Part shown: positions 1 to 9,954 of the stretch, one piece after another
Numbering within the stretch: the stretch's first letter is position 1
Layout: each line of letters begins with the position of its first letter
Source: Hydnum rufescens UP504
Taxonomy: Eukaryota > Basidiomycota > Agaricomycetes > Cantharellales > Hydnaceae
DNA: 64,000 bases
Assembly (NCBI GenBank): GCA_014904985.1
Contig: MU129069.1
Span: 36,198-100,197, forward strand
Direction: 5' to 3'
Notes under the pieces: model-generated
What the model was told of the DNA's origin: nothing
The model's input: only the letters and a program-made list of their open reading frames with translations
Databases searched by the model: none
Program-made: the position numbers and the translations under genes

Positions 1-502
1 TGGTCCTGAGTTATGTCTCCTGTGTAGTGTAGTAGGTAATAGTCTTAGTGAGTGAGTATAGGTTTTGTTGTGCCCCTGGTTCAAACCCTGCCAAAGTTGA
101 AGTTTTCTCCAAGTTCAAATTAAGCACCCATGCAGTACTCCAGTTTGCACCATGCAAAGCCCTTGTGCTATGGTAAAGGGACATATACATGGTATTCTGA
201 CCTCCCCTACCCCCATAGTCACACACACAAGAAGGTGGAAATTTCCTTTTTTGCAATTCTGGAGAATCTTCTCCAAACCCGCTCAAAGCTTGTTAAATCA
301 CTTAAAATATATAATTTATGAACTATTTGCTTATGTCTCTGCTACCTAAAGATCATATCTAGCAACTTATCATCCCTCAACTTGTGTTGAGTTATTTCCG
401 GTTTTGCATCCGGATGGTGTTGAGTCGCGTTCAAAATAAATTGCACCTCTTGGTTTTACATCCGGGTGGGCGGAAAGTACTCAACTTGGATTCGGATGTT
501 GC

Positions 503-752
503 CTTGCGCTATTTGCCGAAATTCATATTGAATCTTAATTACAAATCCCTAAAAGGGATTCCCGGTGCTGCGTTCGCGGGCTAGAATCCTCAACTGTTTT
601 CTGCATTTAAGTGTATTTATGCCCCCTCAATCAACTTGCACTGGTGTTGATATTGCAGTGCGCTATTTGCCGAAAATTGCATTAAATTTTAATTTAAAAT
701 CCCTGAAAGGGATTCCCGGTTCTCTGTTTCCAGGGCGAAAAGTCCTCAACTG
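503..752 (+). repeat. Two-copy diverged tandem duplication (about 155-bp spacing)
   Basis: Positions 503-593 and 658-752 are two versions of one block: GCGCTATTTGCCGAAA, an A/T-rich stretch, then AAATCCCT(A/G)AAAGGGATTCCCGG and TCCTCAACTG. The AAATCCCT...AGGGATT part can form a small hairpin in each copy. No function is apparent. Confidence 0.6.
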
Positions 753-1004
753 GCGGGCACCGTATAGACCGGAAGCTTCATGCCCACTCTTCAGGTGCCG
801 AAGGGTGCCTTGTAGGAATTGAAAATTCCAAATAGCAATGACACAAGCCGCCCAAAATCATCTCCTTCTCTGGAAGGCTGGAGGCTGTGTGCAGGAAATA
901 GTATTTATAGCCCTTCACAGTTGGGGGATCACCAGTTTCAATCTCTCAGGATTCCCACTGTGATAGGTGCGAGACTTGTGTGTCCCTTGTTGTGTGGTGT
1001 ATAC

Positions 1005-1080
1005 TCAGGATTCCCACTGTGATAGCATGTGGTTAATTAATCTCTTTCCTCTTTCTGTTTGTGGCTTCGATGGCAGTGTC
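1005..1080 (+). repeat. Dispersed repeat shared with the right end of the window
   Basis: The block starting CAGGATTCCCACTG, then ATGGTTAATTA-like sequence, CTCTTTC and TTCTGTTTGTGGC, recurs in the same orientation at about 63727-63832. Its first 20 bases also occur just upstream at about 946-971. It marks a dispersed non-coding repeat family at both window ends. Confidence 0.6.
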
Positions 1081-2255
1081 ACCCTGACATTAAGGCTGGG
1101 GGTTGCACAGTGTGTAGTGCATAATCTGTAAGTCTGCGACTCCACGAGACAGACAGATGATGATGGTAGAAAAGATGGATTCAGGCTTTGCCATGGCTGG
1201 CTATTACTAGGCTGATTATGTAATAATCAGAGACAAATCTAGCTATAAGCCAGCGCAGCACCAAACTCCAGTGGAGAAGCTTTCCACTGGGTTTGAATAA
1301 GAAGTAGAAAAGAGAAAAAGAAGAGAGAAAGGAGGCAAGAGCCATGGCTCTGCCTGTAAGTCTGCTGAGTGGCCTAAGGGGCTCCAGACACCACTAACAC
1401 TTTGCTGGATTGTGATTGGTTGTCAGACAGAACCTGCCAGCAATCCCCATTGCACCAGTCCCTCAATGGCTTGGTTCAAGGGCTGGTCACAAGTCTAGAT
1501 GGGTTATTCTATTGAACAAGTTGGTTGGTTGGTTGGAATTCTCATGTATACCACAGTAGGCACCCAAAGGGCCAAGAGCAGCCCAAAATCCATGACAAGT
1601 CAGTACATGGGGATTAATCTATGGTGTTGATTGGCATATGGTGGAGGGGGTATGTGAAGGGCTCCTGGGAGCATTGTTTGACAGTCCTTCAGTCATGGAG
1701 GTGGGGGGGAGAAAGTGGTGGGGGGAGGGAAGCAGGTAGTTCCAGCCCATTCTTACATTCAGTCCATTGAGTGTTTGTGTATTCCCTATACCTTGAGTGG
1801 GGTCTTAGTCATCTTCAGTTTGTTAGGTTTTTGAGAAAGCCTCTGATGCCTCTAAAGGTGGCAAGGCATACATTACCCTCTGACAAGCCCAGGAGTGTCC
1901 CTGTGTTGCAGTCTTGGTCTGTATCTCCTAGGGGGCAGTATTCCTCATACAAGATACAAGACTGTAAGATGTGTTCACAAGTCTGGAGAATCTCACTGCA
2001 GGAGCATCTAATATCTTCCTCAGGGATAAATCTTGCATAGTAGCTGCCTATGTGCACATGGAAAGTGAGGGTAGAGCCTGTGACTAATAACTCCTAAAAA
2101 ATTGGTAAGTGAAACTGTTGGCAAACACTGGTCCAAGCCTTTTCTGATTGGCTGTAGCCTGCACCCTTGGATCTCCCTAATTCACCAGACTGAGTTTACT
2201 TGGTTGGGTAACAAGATTATCCCTGAGCAAGTGGCACAATGTGGTATTCCAATCA

Positions 2256-2470
2256 ATGGTACAGACATGGGCATCAGTAACACCCATGAAGTGTCCACTA
2301 GTCCAAACTCAAAATTACTATTGAAATTTCTTCAGTACAGACATGGGCATCAGTGACTCCCATTGAAGTGTTCACTAGTCCAAACTCAAAATTACTATTG
2401 AAATTTCATCAGTACAGACATGGGCATCAGTGACTCCCAAAGTGTTCACTAGTCTCAAAATTACTATTGT
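2256..2470 (+). repeat. Three-unit tandem repeat of about 75 bp
   Basis: Three units begin at about 2256, 2334 and 2410. Each contains GTACAGACATGGGCATCAGT, then a GTGTYCACTAGTC block, then AAAATTACTATTG. The third unit has a short internal deletion. Any open frame through it simply follows the repeat. Confidence 0.8.
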
Positions 2471-2869
2471 GGTATATACTTAACACTAGCCTGCCATATG
2501 TGGGGCCCCTAGGTAACATCCAAAACATTACCTAGCATCACCTACAACCCAACCAACCACATAATTTCCCTTCCTAACACAGGCATCTGAAGGTATTATT
2601 GGCTGTAGGGCATCCCCAATAGGGGGATGCTGATGGGAAGGTGGCCCAGAGGGGCACAAGGTACCAAACCTCCTGTTGTCTGGTAGGGAAAGAGTGTAAG
2701 GGAACATAAAATATCTCCTGCAACCATAAGTAGAGAATGCAGTAAGTTAAGGATTCCTGAGCAATACAGCCTGGTTGATCAGAAAAGACAGCCGTGAGCA
2801 GGATCTATGCGAGATCAGCGGCGGCACATGAGCATACCCGCCAGTATAACCCCCGTCAATATTCCACTC

Positions 2870-2876
2870 TATATAT
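2870..2876 (+). promoter_or_regulatory. Possible TATA box of the HNH-like gene
   Basis: TATATAT lies about 143 bp upstream of the chosen ATG at 3019, at the point where the CpG-poor flank gives way to CpG-containing sequence. Only the motif and its position support it. Confidence 0.3.
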
Positions 2877-3641
2877 GAATGTCTCTCCCCCACTGGTTCT
2901 TATAGAATTCGTCCATTGCTAAATTCCCGAGTTAAGAAATGCTCTTCAAGACAATGTTGGGCAATCGCACTGACAAGGTTATGGAGTCGGAGTTTCATTT
3001 CACTGCCACGTTGATTTGATGGGGAGCCCAACCCTCTACGAGATCTTCGATCCAAATTGTTATAATAATGTCTTCGTGTTCGTCTACTCTAATGAGCCGA
3101 TATTGGTTGCAGGTTGTTTTATTCTATGCTCGTCTATGCTCACCTACTGATGATTTGCTTCGTCTCGCGTAGCGTGCCACGTCCCATCGTCTCCCGAGAA
3201 AAGATCCTTCAAAGTGAAATGTTTTTACAACTGGTTGAACTATATTTGCTTCAACCCTACCGGCAAGAAATGGTCTCTATATCCTTGCGGCATGAAGCCG
3301 GGCTCTCTTCCTTTTGCTGTTGATATCATTTCTCCTGCCCGCGAATGCCTCGATAGGGACTCTTCAGATCACCTTTTACCTGGCGCCTACATCATTCTTA
3401 AAGACGGTTGGAGCCGCCTGCCTTAATTCACTCTGTTTCTAACTCACGTTGGGATTTTTCAGGGAGCAATCGCTCTCCTATACTCGCGCCTCGCAACTTA
3501 GGGCCCCTTCGGCAACGTGAGAAACGCTTCTGAAAAGTGTTTCTGGTCAAAGTGTTTCAACCTGTTTCCGACATCTAGAAACACCTAGAACACACTGTTT
3601 TTAACTACCCACCCCCTTCTTTTGCTGTATTTTGTGGCTCC

Positions 3642-4886
3642 ATGGGTCCAGTCCACAATATCAAGTCCCGAGATGACAAGCGCAAAAATGCACGTGCCCT
3701 TATGCAGCGCCAAAACCAACTCATTCTTGCTGCTGCTGTCACAATACAGTATGCTCAGAGATACTACTTTAAGGTCCCTTACCATACCTCCTCCCTCACT
3801 GGAGAGATGTGGGTAAAAGAACTCCTATCATGCCCCCATCCATCTTGTATACGTGATCAACTGGGTATGACCAAACACATCTTCCTTCACTTGGTGCACA
3901 CTCTCCAGGAAAAAAGTGGCCTCTGGAGGTCAAAATATGTATCAGTTGAGGAGCAAGTTGCCATATTCCTGCATTATGCTGTGTCAGGTGGAACAATGCG
4001 GACCGTCGGTGAGAGATTTCAGCGCAGTAATGATACGCTATCCAAGTGAGTTCCATATTATCACTTCAGTTACCATGTACTCTATCTCTCACATTGGTAG
4101 GTACTTTCATGGTGTTCTTAATGCAATTGTAAACCCTGCCTTCTACAATTCTGTCATCCGCCTTCCAACTGCCAATACTCCACCATCCCCTACTATCACC
4201 AACAATCCCAAGCTCTCTCCTTTTTTTGATAATGCAGTTGGTTGTCTCGATGGCTCTCATATTCCTGCCTGTCCAGATGGTAATGACAGGGCGGCTTGTC
4301 ACAACCGGAAGGGTTTTGTCTCACAAAATGTACTTGCATGTTGCTCTTTTGAGCTACTTTTCACGTATGTTCTTAGTGGATGGGAAGGCTCAGCAGCCGA
4401 TACTGCTCTCTATGCGGATGCGAGACGGACAGATTTTACAATTCCGGAGGGCAAGTTTTATCTTGCTGATGTGGGTTTTGGACTCTCGACAGAATGTATC
4501 ATTCCTTACCATGGAATACGATATCACCTTCAAGAATGGGGCCGATCTGATTTGAGGTATGGATCCATGGTATTCCGGAAACCTAGTGGTACTGATTTTT
4601 CAGGCCCCGAGACTATCGCGAATTGTTCAATCTTCGCCACTCCCAGGCTCGCAATGCTGTGGAACGAGTATTTGGAATTCTCAAGCAGTGCTTTGCTCTA
4701 CTTACTCGGGGCACCGAGTTTCCTTATGTCACACAGACCCGAATTGTCCCCGCACTTTGCGCAATCCACAATTTCATTCGGATCCATGATGCCCAAGAAA
4801 TTGAGAACTTTCCTGAGGATTTGATGGATACCAATTTCAGTCAGCAGCAATGGGTGTCAGATAGGGAATGGGAACCAGTCTCATGA
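3642..4886 (+). CDS. PIF/Harbinger DDE transposase (DDE_Tnp_4 type)
   Basis: Three exons are inferred: 3642-4045, 4101-4556 and 4604-4886. Both introns (55 and 47 bp) have GT-AG ends, and joining gives 380 codons plus stop without a frame break. The product cuts and joins element ends in the nucleus. The catalytic triad is visible: D in GCLDGSHIPA (exon 2), D in KFYLADVGFG (late exon 2), and E in ARNAVERVFGILKQ (exon 3). The spacing and the CAIHNFIRIHD tail are those of DDE_Tnp_4 proteins. The N-terminus begins MGPVHNIKSRDDKRKNAR at the first ATG of the open frame, is rich in basic residues and may help DNA binding. It lies tail to tail with the Myb/SANT-like gene inside the same element. The gene appears intact; activity is not shown. 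Confidence 0.92.
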
Positions 4887-5004
4887 GCCGACCAGAGGTG
4901 TGGGAAAGAGCTGAGAGATGAGATAGCACTTGCTATGTGGGGAAGATATCAGGAAGAGCTGCAACAGAGAAGGATGCTTTGATTGTTCTCTATGTATTCT
5001 AGAT

Positions 5005-6377
5005 CTACTCCATGAAATAGTCAATCCCTGTTAACTCCCCAAGGGTGGTACGCAACCATGTCTTCAAGACCAATGGGCGCTTCTGCTCATGAATTGTCAC
5101 AAATGTGTCAGCAGCAGTAATGTCCTTCTGAAAAATAATGCAGAGCTGTGCAAGACCCTCGTCTCCCAAGCCAAGGTCAGGATCAGACATGGCGCGACGG
5201 ATGGCAGATGATCTTCTCTGGGGTGTGAGGGGAAAACCATTGGTATCGCCAGCTGTGCTCATAACTGAATTGGCGAGGTTATCTAAACTATCCTTAATGG
5301 TGAGGATTGCAGCTGCACCATTGGTGACTCAGGCATGCTTTGGCTTTGGTCCTATAGAATGGGGAGTGGTGGTTTTCCGTTTGGATTGAGCCTTTGTGGG
5401 GATCGTGAGATTGGTTCCATATGTCACCGAGGCCAGTACTGTCGTCATCAGAGCCAGGGGCCACGTCTCTGTTGGCACTAGGGCTCGGTGACCATGGGAT
5501 GGGCTCCTCATCCTGTTAAGTTATCAGATTCATACATACTTGCAATGAAATCCATACAGTCACACTTACCTCTGCCTCCAGAGCATCATCCTCTTGATCA
5601 TTTCTTCCCATTCTGTCTTCCTCTTCCCCCCCTTCCTGTGCACCAGTCAAGGATTCGAGTGTGGCATGAAAAGCCAAGTGTCCGCATGCAATGACTGCCC
5701 GGCAGAGTGTGTCCATATCATCATAGTGTGGCCAACCCTTCAAGCGGAAAGGGGCAGCCTTTGGGTGTGCCTAGTGGCAGGAGTTAACCAGAATATTGAA
5801 TACTTCATGGGCTTCACCGTACCTTTACATATTTTTGCCAAATATTATTGTTGACCCCCACGCAGCCATGCTCTGGGTCCCATGTAAATCCAGAGACCTC
5901 GCGCAAAGCGGCAATGGTTTTGTAGGTGTCTTTCAGCTAGAAATGAGGTAGGTATCATGCAGCAGTACATGAGACGTTATAAAGAGCATTACACACCCGA
6001 GAAAAACGATTCCGAACAGAGGCAGGGTCCTTCAGTCCACCCCCAGAAACCTTTAGATTAAGCTCATCAGCGACGTGCTTGTATACTCCAGCCTTCCACC
6101 TGCTCTCAGATTGGTTTCCTTCGGATTTCTCGGCTAGGAATACCTGAAGCATTCTGGTGTCGTCAGCCTCAGTCCAGCGTGTCTTCTCCTTCTCGGAATC
6201 AGCAGCAAGGGCATGAGTTGCTGCGGCAGGTTTCACATGCACGGTTTTCTTCCCACCAGTGAGGTCTGACTTTCTCGCAGCAACAGGGGGTTTAGCTAGA
6301 GTGGCATTGCCGGACGTCGCAGAGACTTCTCCAGAGGGCTGAGATCTAGCCTTCTTCTTGGATCCTCCCTTCACCAT
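5005..6377 (-). CDS. Myb/SANT-like DNA-binding protein of the Harbinger element
   Basis: Harbinger elements usually encode a second protein that binds DNA and helps import the transposase into the nucleus; this is it. The first exon (6377 down to about 5955) starts MVKGGSKKKARSQPSGE, a basic Lys/Arg-rich tract suited to nuclear import. It then has RWTEADDTRMLQVFLAEKS, KAGVYKHVADELN and DPASVRNRFSRVCNALY, which is the Myb_DNA-bind_3-like trihelix pattern. The next exon continues LKDTYKTIAALREVSGF and NIWQKYVK. After a GT-AG intron comes PFRLKGWPHYDDMDTLC, then acidic sequence (EEEDRMGRNDQEDDALEAE). The last exons include KAQSKRKTTTPHS and end LGELTGIDYFME at 5005. Exon borders in the 3' third are approximate. 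Confidence 0.8.
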
Positions 6378-7670
6378 GAGTCAACTACTAGTAGTGGAGG
6401 CAGGAGAAATATTTGCATCCGGAAAGTGAGCATCTGAAACACATAGAAACACTCTATCCAAACAGGAAATCGGGTAAGAAACACTTTGGAACACCCCTCT
6501 GAAACACTTCTGATTTTTGATATTGCAAAAACACTTTGGGTAGAAGTGTTTCTCGCGTTGCCGAAGGGGCCCTTAGACTCCAAGGAATTGAATCTATTCC
6601 CAGTTGGTGTCTTTCTCCCTAGTCAGCTGTGCCTCACACATGTTTCCCAGAGAGCAGCCGAGATCAATACAGCTCCCTCATCTGTCCCTGCTAATGCCTT
6701 CTGCAATATCACTGGGGCACCTCTCAATGATGAAAATAGAAGTGTTGTGCAGATCATTCGAGACAGAAATACAGAAACCAGATGGGTAATTGTGAGCATC
6801 TATTTACACGAAAATCATCCCCAATCTGTGTAGGATTTACCTCTGACTACATAGTTTAGCTTCTCAGACAATTTGACGCTCTCCCTACGGACTTTGATAC
6901 GCCTCGAAATTTCTTGACGATGACTTCTTCCCTTCAACCTCACTTCGACAACTATGCGTTTGGTGTTGACGTTGACGTGTGTAATAAACCGTTCCCGTGA
7001 GGAAGATATTCATTGAAGAGATCCCACAGGATAACTACAGAATCATCCAGTTCGCGAAGCCCTCACCAGACTTCGAGGTCTCCAACGTTGGCACGTTAAA
7101 ACTTGCGGAAGGCCAAGAGATGCCCTATGATGAATGCCTCAGGCTTCATTTTCATTTTTGCCTCCGCATGTATGTTTCCTCCCCGCCTCCTGGAGTCCAG
7201 GCGTATACTATGAGAGACGTGCAGGATCTGGAAGAAGAAATAGGGATGAACGAAAGAGACGAGAGCCTCCCAGAACTAGCCGATCCGGTCTGGAGTTCCC
7301 CTCTCGGACAAGAAATCCGTCGAGCAGCTATGGCTCAGCGGTGTGCGTGCTTCCTATGTTCGTAGTGAAGTACACGTCCCAGTCTAACCATCGCATTCAA
7401 GTATCCCATTAGCGCTAGTGTGACGGGTACTTTACAGACCCATGATGAATGGCATTGTACTCGTTTTTATATAGCCTTTCCTCGATAAGAATTTGAGACG
7501 ACGGATGACGAGTATTGGAGTATTGATCCAGAGAGTAGATGTTCGGCCGTCATAATCGAGGCAAGAAAGACATACTGCAACATGGCCTTGAGATCCGAAT
7601 TGATGGCCTCGGCATTAAACTCAAGCAGGGGAGGAAACGTTAGCGATGGTCAGGAAAGGGGCCTTTCCAT

Positions 7671-8117
7671 TCATACTCTAGACCCAAATCTCCCAAAGAA
7701 ACAACAATAACGCAGATCAGAATCACACTCAAAAAGCACCCACCTCAGAACATAAGTGAAGGAAGGGGGGAGACCACTCACTAGTAGGCCATGTGTCCAT
7801 CCCATCCGGCCTAAAGAACCTCTAGCAGGCTGTACGTTCCATGAGATTCTTCGGCTTCTCCTCTCTACTAAGGAATTGGGCATCCAAGGGGATTTGACAC
7901 GCGACAATCCATGGACAACTGAAGGTCTTGAATTAGAGGCAATTTCTTCCACGTCCTTCTGGGGGCGTTCCTTGATCTCTGCCGAAACCGCAATGGCCCA
8001 TATTTCTTTGAATCGGGGCTCGTTTAGGGGACCTTGCCCGCGAGATGCAGGGCGTCCCTTAATCACAGAAATCCGGGGCCACGGATGAGGTATGAGTCGA
8101 ATAATGCTCTTGTCCAA
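7671..8117 (-). CDS. Unrecognised open frame downstream of the NOT1 fragment
   Basis: A 148-codon frame starts MDKSIIRLIPHPWPRISVIK and includes FKEIWAIAVSAEIKERPQKDVEEI, a plausibly structured segment. I recognise no family. It lies on the same strand as the NOT1 fragment and downstream of it, so it could be a later captured exon. The sequence between 7366 and 7671 and between 8118 and 8400 has no other convincing gene. The plus-strand frame over the same bases is no better supported. Confidence 0.2.
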   Translation of the reverse strand: MDKSIIRLIPHPWPRISVIKGRPASRGQGPLNEPRFKEIWAIAVSAEIKERPQKDVEEIASNSRPSVVHGLSRVKSPWMPNSLVERRSRRISWNVQPARGSLGRMGWTHGLLVSGLPPSFTYVLRWVLFECDSDLRYCCFFGRFGSRV

Positions 8118-8404
8118 GGAAAAACAAAGAATAATTTAAACCAAGACCTGACATCGAAAACGATACTCACGAAGAAGAGCGCTGTGCATTGGGCCGGCAC
8201 GTCGAGAGATTCAACATCTTTAAGCGCACAGAGGGGCCGAAGGGCAACCAGGTGGCGAGCGAATGTCCACTAGCGACCCCATAGTCAGTACTCAAGGATA
8301 CGCGGTCCCAAGGATAGAAACCAAGACGCACAGCCCCATCTTTCTGTCATACAGCCGAAATCGCGATCGAATCGCACTTATAACCCGGTTGAATAAGCAA
8401 TGAT

Positions 8405-9110
8405 GTATGCCGAGAAGACATCCACCTGACTCGCATCGATTCCTTTCCGTAATTGAACAGTATGACCTAGAGCATCCAGAGAATGACGGAAGTGTTGGCG
8501 TGACGCATACAGGGCTGGGCCAAGCAAACAGTCCCGAATGAGGCCGGCAGTAAAATTAATCGCGCTGGGTTTGAGATCGCGCATGATCAACTTGGCTAAC
8601 TGGGCGTCTTGTTCCATGATTGGAACAAGGTTGCTTTTCAACAGGAGGGCCGTAACAGGATCATTGAATTTTCTCTGTAAAACATCATTACCACCAAGAT
8701 CGCCTTTACAACGGCTAAGACTTACTTCATCCTCGGCGTACAATCGCCTCTTTACTTACTTGGGCCGATGTTTCACAAAGGCGATCCAGGAGAGCGGCAT
8801 ACGCCTCATGTCCTAGTTGCGTGGGAGCTTTGTAAAGAAGCTGAACCACATTTTGCAAAAAGGCTAATATGGTATCTTCACGGTCAGCGGCTTGACTGGC
8901 GGTAACGAATATCTGGCGAATGAGCAGGCTAATGTCGTGGTTGGCTGGGAGTGAGAATGCCGCTTGGGTTGGAGGCATCTGATCGAGGAGTCGCTCCAGC
9001 TCAATGATGATTTGCTGTGTAGAGCGTGAGACATAAGGATCTCTTTGCAAATAGGAGCACATAGTACGCACCGCAAATCGCTCCAGCGATTGGTTGTGCC
9101 CTAGTAAACC
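8405..9110 (-). pseudogene. NOT1: Fragment of CCR4-NOT complex subunit NOT1
   Basis: NOT1 is the large scaffold of the CCR4-NOT deadenylase complex; the whole protein exceeds 2,000 residues. Only about 200 residues are seen. The upstream exon has QQIIIELERLLDQM, DTILAFLQNVVQLLYKAPTQ and HEAYAALLDRLCETSAQVSK. After a 51-bp intron with GTAAGT and TTTTACAG ends comes RKFNDPVTALLLKSNLVP, then QDAQLAKLIMRDLKP, and it ends near ASRQHFRHSLDALG. In intact NOT1 proteins a TWLIYAEDERKFN-like stretch joins these parts. Here YAEDE is present but sits one frame away from SKEAI, so the fragment carries a small deletion or frameshift. No other NOT1 part was found in the window, so this looks like a captured or stranded fragment. 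Confidence 0.8.
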
Positions 9111-9254
9111 ATGCGCAGGATGAATCTCTCAATGTAGATCCATTGATGTAGGGCAAAGCATGTTGCTCATTACGAGGGAATGGCGCAGGTCCGTGAACGC
9201 TAGTGCCAACGAAGCGGCACGAGTCGACATCTAGCGGGTACTGTGAGCAGACAT

Positions 9255-9954
9255 GTAATCCATCACATTGAGTTCATGGACGCACCGAAATCCCCATATA
9301 CACGTATAGAATTGTTCGTGAGAAAGTGCACTCGGATGCGGACCAGGCTAGAATCCTTTTCCCTTCTGCCAGGGCGAGTTCTCACTATCGCCATGGATTC
9401 CAACTCGACTTCGTGATGCAATTGTGGCTCTCTAGACGAGGTGAGCCATTGCTTGTCAAGGGCCCGAACCCATCTTTGGCCCTGACCAACTCCTCTATGA
9501 TGCCACTTTGTGGACAAGTTTCTGGCGGATTCTCAGCCCCAACAATCTCGTCGACTTCAAGGACCGATGTAATAGCGCGAGGCTCGGCGAGCAGGTAAAA
9601 CAAATTGATTCTTTACTTTGATAATTTAAAGTGTACGAGAAGCTCGATTGCTTAATATATCATATATCATGAGTCTCCCTCATCCGAAGTGGTATGCCGA
9701 AGCCATATTGAGCCAACCGAATAGATTGTGAGTGCTAAGGATTACGAACATGAACAATATGGAAAGCATGGAAAGTATTACTGGTAGATGATCCTGTCAT
9801 GCAGAGTGATCGGAGGGGGGGAAACATCCATCCTGGGGATACAGGTCCTGGAAGCGGATATATCGATTTGAAAGGGGTGACCTGTGACCTTGGAATTGGT
9901 AGAATAGTGGGGTTGTTAGTAACAGTAGCTTGAGGAAAGCAGCAAAGGCATACC
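9255..9954 (-). repeat. 3' flanking module of family A (second copy near 46.5-47.1 kb)
   Basis: This 700-bp block directly follows the family A stop codon and is repeated behind family A copy 3 (46492-47103, inverted relative to here). Both copies contain a frame reading EVDEIVGAENPPETCPQSG and LVRAKDGF in this copy, with small changes in the other. That may be an exon of an unrecognised gene, but it has no full frame. In the right-hand copy similarity stops abruptly at about 47103. Confidence 0.7.

Larger units (their letters stand above)
1..2250. other. CpG-poor repeat-like DNA without a recognised gene
   Basis: I see no convincing coding region here. Open frames are short, overlap on both strands and match no family I know. 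The stretch is poor in CpG, like the last 17 kb of the window, and holds short internal repeats, a purine-rich tract near 1300-1340 and a small TTGG microsatellite near 1521-1537. A block at about 1005-1080 recurs near the other end of the window. It is best read as old, decayed repeat DNA. Confidence 0.5.
3501..6572. mobile_element. PIF/Harbinger DNA transposon, apparently complete (3,072 bp)
   Basis: The left end GGGCCCCTTCGGCAACG followed by TGAGAAAC is matched in reverse complement at the right end (6555-6572 and inward). Inside each terminus are several AGTGTTTC-type subterminal repeats. The element is flanked by TTA at 3498-3500 and 6573-6575, the 3-bp target duplication typical of this superfamily. 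It carries the two expected genes in convergent orientation: a DDE transposase on the plus strand and a Myb/SANT-like protein on the minus strand. The reading frame of the host HNH-like gene continues across the element when it is ignored, so this is a clean insertion into an exon. Both genes look open, so it may be young. Confidence 0.93.
3019..7365 (+). pseudogene. HNH-nuclease-like gene, copy 1, split by a Harbinger transposon
   Basis: The ATG at 3019 opens an exon reading MGSPTLYEIFDPNCYNNVF. A second exon (about 3178-3406) carries FYNWLNYICFNPTGKKW and ends LLPGAYIILKDG. The third starts after TTTTTCAG at 3463 and runs to 3500, where the transposon begins; it resumes in the same frame at 6576 (LDSKELNLFPVG). 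Further on come FCNITGAPLND (a CxxTG-like motif), an exon near 6874-6985 with DTPRNFLT and HFDNYAFGVD, and a last exon near 7030-7365 with NYRIIQF and CLRLHFHFCLRMYV. The order of CxxTG, then PRN, then HFD, then a C-terminal (L)RxHF motif fits HNH_2-type nuclease proteins common in Agaricomycetes. The 3,072-bp insertion makes it a disrupted gene. The nuclease call rests on motifs; exon borders after 6793 are uncertain, and a one-base phase problem remains before the last exon. Confidence 0.6.
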
